Assembly: GCA_022497145.1 (NCBI GenBank)
Contig: MU385875.1
Span: 1 to 64,000, forward strand
Reading direction: 5' to 3'
From: Rostrohypoxylon terebratum
Lineage: Eukaryota; Ascomycota; Sordariomycetes; Xylariales; Hypoxylaceae
DNA: 64,000 bases
A program made the position numbers and the translations under genes. Below are positions 60,052-64,000 of the stretch, one piece after another. Each line of letters begins with the position of its first letter. The first letter of the stretch is position 1. The notes under the pieces are model-generated. The model did no database searches and had not been told where the DNA came from. It worked only from the letters and a program-made list of their open reading frames with translations.

Positions 60052-62453
60052 ATGTGTGGAATATTTGCTTGTCATAGGTAAGTTAATCTTTCTCCCCTGC
60101 ATGAGAGGCCGAAAAGTTATGGAGGGGCAATTCGCGAGAGCGAAGAAACCCCACCAAAAATTATTATTATCGATTGGATTTGCTTGTGCCTCACTGGGAG
60201 AAGACGCCGCTGTATACTGACGAGAGACTTGCGCCTAGTCATCCCGACGTCTGCAAATTCAAGCCGTTGGCTTTGAAGTTGGCAAAATTGTATGTATAAC
60301 CTGTATCCGAGCTTTTGAAATCCAATTGACCTGTTTTGCGCAGAATTCGTCACAGAGGACCGGATTGGAGTAGGTCATGGCGCTATGAACTGACCGTAAT
60401 CCACGTGTGAATACTGACATTTTCTTGCGCAATCTAGGTGGTAGCTGTATCTGCAACAACACGAGTAAGATGACCTTTTAGAATGGAACGTATCGAGTGT
60501 AGATAGTCTGACAAGTGTGTCTTTAGTCCTTTGCCATGAACGACTAAGCATTGTCGGCGTTGGTATGTAGTTGTCCTTTACATTGAGGTGCTAAGCACAG
60601 CACCGTATTCATGCTTACGATGTTATAGAGTCTGGCGCACAGCCTCTGACCAACGCGGACGAGTCTATCATCCTTGCCGTCAACGGTGAAATCTACAACC
60701 ATCGGTTGATCCGAAAAAACTTGAAGCACCCATACCACTTCAAGACCGCCTCAGACTGCGAAGTCATCATTCCCTTGGTAAGGACAGCAGAGGAACTACA
60801 TGTCCCATGGGCGCAAGACACCCCGTCTAACATGAAATCAGTATATGGAATATGGACTCGACGCACCTAAATATTTAGACGGCATGTTCTCGTTCGTGCT
60901 ATATGACAAGAAGCTCGACCGAACAATTGCTGCCCGCGACCCTATTGGTATCACCACCCTGTACCAGGGTTGGTCTTCTAAGGAACCTGGTGCTACCTAC
61001 TTCGCCTCAGAGCTGAAGTGCTTGCACAGCGTTTGCGACGAGATTCGCTCATTTCCTCCCGGACACGTCTATGACACCAAGAGCGGCGAGACTATTCGAT
61101 ATTTCCAGCCGAGCTGGTGGGACGAGTCCAAGATCCCCGAGACTCCCTTAGATCTGAAGGCCGTTCGAGAATCACTAGAGAAATCTGTGAGGAAACGGCT
61201 TATGGCTGAAGTCCCATATGGTGTGTTATTGTCGGGTGGTCTTGATTCAAGCTTGGTGGCGTCTATCGCTCAACGAGAAACTTTACGGCTGAAGGCGGCT
61301 GCCTTAGCCGCTGCTGACAGTGCAGGCGACGAGGCAAATGAAGACCCCGACAAGGGCGAAGGTTTGGTCGGTATTGACGACGACAACAAGCTCTCCACCG
61401 TAACATATCTCCCACAACTCAACTCCTTTTCCATCGGTCTACCCGGTTCTCCCGATAACGAGGCTGCTATCAAGGTCGCCAAGTTCCTCGGCACAAAACA
61501 CCACGTTATGACCTTCACTATTGAGGATGGTCTCAACGCTCTATCTGACGTCATCTACCACCTTGAGACGTACGATGTGACGACAATCCGTGCTTCGACA
61601 CCTATGTACTTGCTATCGCGAAAGATCAAGGCTATGGGTGTTAAGATGGTTCTCAGCGGTGAAGGAAGCGATGAGATTTTCGGAGGATACCTGTACTTTC
61701 ACGCTGCCCCCGATAAGAAGGCTTTCCATGAGGAGACGGTCCGCCGAGTCAAGAACCTGCATCTCGCTGACTGCCTGCGAGCCAACAAATCCACTTCGGC
61801 ATGGGGTCTTGAGGCCCGAGTGCCCTTCCTTGACAAGGAGGTAGGTTTTCTATATTTCGTACCTGACGCCGGTGAGATGTCACTTACTGATATCCATCTA
61901 GTTCCTCGAAACCTGCATGAACATTGACCCCCAAGAGAAGATGATCACCAAGGAGCGAATTGAGAAGTGGCTGTTGCGAAAAGCGTTCGACACATCGGAC
62001 GACCCCACAGCGGAGCCGTATCTACCGGACGAGATCCTCTGGAGACAGAAGGAACAATTCTCCGACGGTGTCGGCTACGGCTGGATTGACGCTCTGAAGG
62101 ATAACGCCGAGCTCCACGTCACCGATGAGATGATGAAGAACCCCAAACCCGAGTGGGGTACCGACATTCCCGATACTAAGGAGGCGTAAGCTCCACCATT
62201 GCCGTACCCCCAAAATGCATTTGCTCATGTTCGAAATAGTTATTGGTACCGCATGATGTTTGACGAGCACTTCCCTCCCCACTGTGCTTCGACCGTTATG
62301 CGATGGACGCCGACATGGTCGAAACAAACGGACCCTAGCGGCCGGTAAGTTGCCATAATGGATATACCATTAATTTAATATCGTAACGGACGCTAATATG
62401 CCAAATGCAGAGCCATCGCGACGCATGTTGCCAAGTACGACGAGGCCGCATAA
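60052..62453 (+). CDS. asn: asparagine synthetase (glutamine-hydrolysing), class B
   Basis: Ten exons: 60052-60077, 60239-60289, 60344-60369, 60438-60464, 60527-60562, 60629-60777, 60842-61840, 61902-62185, 62240-62344 and 62411-62453, giving 581 residues. All junctions keep frame and restore conserved text. The N-terminal glutaminase domain begins MCGIFACH (Cys2 is the nucleophile after Met removal), then RHRGPDWSGS, CHERLSIVGVESGAQPLTN and VNGEIYNH. The synthetase domain has the ATP pyrophosphatase loop LSGGLDSS (residues 235-242), then SGEGSDEIFGGYLYFH, EARVPFLDKEFL and LPDEILWRQKEQFSDGVGY. The enzyme converts aspartate, glutamine and ATP to asparagine in the cytosol. A fungal-type insertion (about residues 263-285, Ala/Asp-rich) follows the loop. 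Five of the first exons are only 26-51 nt long, an unusually dense split. A TGACTCA box upstream suggests general amino-acid control. Confidence 0.96.
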
Positions 62454-63414
62454 ATCGATCGTCCTGTGATGTTGGGTACCATTATGGTGAAACGAAACAG
62501 AAGCGCAGGAGTACAGGGTTTGAAATAAGGAACTGAATAAAACATTGAAGGGTCAATTGCTGAATAAGGCAATAAGACAACTCGGATTGGTGAAAGGGAA
62601 TTACACCATTATGGGCAACTTCTAGCAAGTATGGAGAGATCTGATTGGTCTCACAAGCTTTCGGTTAGTTGCCCTGGGGAACAAACTTAGAGGCCCGTAC
62701 CTGTAACATAGACCTGTAGCTGCTGTAAGTTCCCGCCTAGATGCCTTTAAAGTTTTAGATAGGAAACTGCCATAATACCAAGAGATTTGTCTCGGACGAG
62801 GTTTGCATCTCCTTTTCCGACTATGACTAAGAAATTCCACATTTGAATCGGTAGAATTTGATGGATATCATTGCGTGCATAAGGTCGTCTAGGTCGCCCC
62901 AAGTAGAAACATTGAAACTGATCGTGGATCTCTCCAGTTGACGGTTCTGTTTTAAACCAGTCCTGGTGTAGACCATCCCCACGTGGACAGGGGTAAATCG
63001 AAAGGTGAGGTCGTACAAGCCTACAAGGAACTATCATGTACCCAAGTAATTGCAGGTTGCTAGGTGCTACACGGCTACACGCCCGTAGTTGCCCGGTCGT
63101 CGACAATTAGTGCATTTTTAGTTCATCGGAACCAATTGGAGGCTGGTAAAGTACGCTGTAGAATACCGACAAGAACCCGAACAGGCAGAGGAAAGAGCCC
63201 ATAGAACACCTGGGCAGTTTCCATCAGACCGTCTTGTCGTTTGGTACGGTACCAAATCTAGCATCACCCAATCCGATTCATTGAAAATCCACACACAATA
63301 CCCCAACACAATTACTTTTTTTTTTCTTCATCTGCATTTGCATCTGCTTGATTTTTTTTTCAGCCAAAACAACAATATTCCATATTGCGAAAATAACCAC
63401 CACCACTGATCAAA
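62454..63414. other. spacer between asparagine synthetase and VDAC genes
   Basis: 0.96 kb without coding signal. T-rich tracts (63317-63326, 63352-63360) just before the VDAC leader are typical of strong fungal promoters. Confidence 0.5.
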
Positions 63415-64000
63415 ATGTCTATCCCGGCCTTCGCTGATATCTCCAAGTCGGCAAATGACGTGCGTAAACTTAGCTCTTCAATGCTTCTCGTGCATCTGGA
63501 GCTACCCCCTCCTCGGCTATCCTTTCCCTCAGCCTCGAAATAAAATTTCCCGCAGCTCGAACCTTTTGCTCCCGTCGCGCAAACGATGCATATAGGTCCA
63601 GTAAAGCTAACTAAGGCGCGTATAGTTGCTGAACAAAGACTTCTACCACCTCTCTGCCGGTACCATTGAGGTCAAGAGCAATACACCCAACAATGTCGCT
63701 TTCAAGGTCACCGGCAAGAGCAGCCACGAGAAGGCTACTAGCGGTGCTGTGAGTCTCTCCCTCCTTTGATTCATTTGTGATTATGCTAGCTCTACCAGGC
63801 GTCAAATCCTATGCGCAAGCCACGCGGACAATTCCTCTCCCATAATTAAGCGTACTGATTGATAGCTAACGATTATGCGGTTCGAACGATAGATCGAGGG
63901 CAAATACGCGGACAAATCACTCGGTAATAATGCCACCACCCCCAATGTTCAGAAATCCAAAACAGTCACCCGCAAGCGCCGGCCAGCTGCACTTTCGTTC
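63415..64000 (+). CDS. por: mitochondrial outer-membrane porin (VDAC), 3' partial
   Basis: The 5' part of the gene; the window ends inside it. Exons are 63415-63459, 63626-63748 and 63893 to about 63923. The protein starts MSIPAFADISKSANDLLNKD and continues FYHLSAGTIEVKSNTPNN, VAFKVTGKSSHEKATSGA and IEGKYADKSL. This is the N-terminal helix and first beta strands of fungal VDAC, nearly the pattern known for Neurospora porin. VDAC is the voltage-gated channel for metabolites in the mitochondrial outer membrane. After ADKSLG the frame runs on but loses the expected beta-strand sequence, so I place a donor GTAATA at 63924 and the next exon outside the window. Early introns after a 15-codon first exon are common in fungal porin genes. 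Confidence 0.93.

Noticed and set aside
63893..64000. Reading VDAC exon 3 through to the window edge
   Set aside because: After ADKSLG the sequence stops resembling porin, and a GTAATA donor is present at 63924.
1..64000. CRISPR arrays, rRNA genes and a secondary-metabolite cluster
   Set aside because: No regularly spaced repeats, no rRNA signatures, and no polyketide or peptide synthase modules were seen.

Overview
This is nuclear DNA from a filamentous ascomycete (Pezizomycotina, most likely Sordariomycetes). The genes have short GT-AG introns of about 50-170 nt with CTAAC/CTAAT branch sites. They encode typical fungal proteins: an NsdD/SUB-1 GATA factor, Pex19 with a CaaX box, Ubc9, a class-B asparagine synthetase, VDAC/porin, and HET-domain proteins. 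The spacers are rich in the self-complementary word CCTAGG and in TACCTA/TAGGTA runs. I cannot name the species.

Left part (1-9.4 kb): the 3' part of a CorA-like membrane protein gene; a large MFS-type transporter gene with an ~875-residue disordered N-terminus; and an intronless, G/C-rich metallophosphoesterase gene. The transporter frame is closed by one TAG (7112-7114) and then stays open for 275 more codons that clearly look coding. The TAG lies in the loop of a perfect 6-bp hairpin. I read it as a candidate edited (UAG to UGG) or lost stop.

Middle (9.4-52 kb): a gene-poor region. Its features are a tRNA-Asn(GUU) gene split by a 72-nt intron with pre-mRNA-type splice signals at a non-canonical site, one doubtful 208-aa ORF, nsdD/sub-1 behind a very long empty upstream region, a HET-domain pseudogene (+), a putative LTR, a second HET gene (-) whose single frame is broken by two stop codons, a secreted CE1-type esterase gene, a small Ser/Thr/Pro-rich ORF and a decayed Ty3-like pol fragment.

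Right part (52-64 kb): dense housekeeping genes. They are an ADCK/Mcp2-type mitochondrial kinase-like gene (-), an unrecognised acidic protein gene (+), pex19 (-), ubc9 (+), asparagine synthetase (+, ten exons, with a Gcn4/CPC1-type TGACTCA upstream) and the 5' end of VDAC (+), cut by the window edge.

The housekeeping genes do not form one pathway. The two most unusual signals are the hairpin-borne stop codon at 7112 and the tRNA intron at 10214-10285. Exon boundaries were worked out by eye from frame continuity, splice sites and family motifs.
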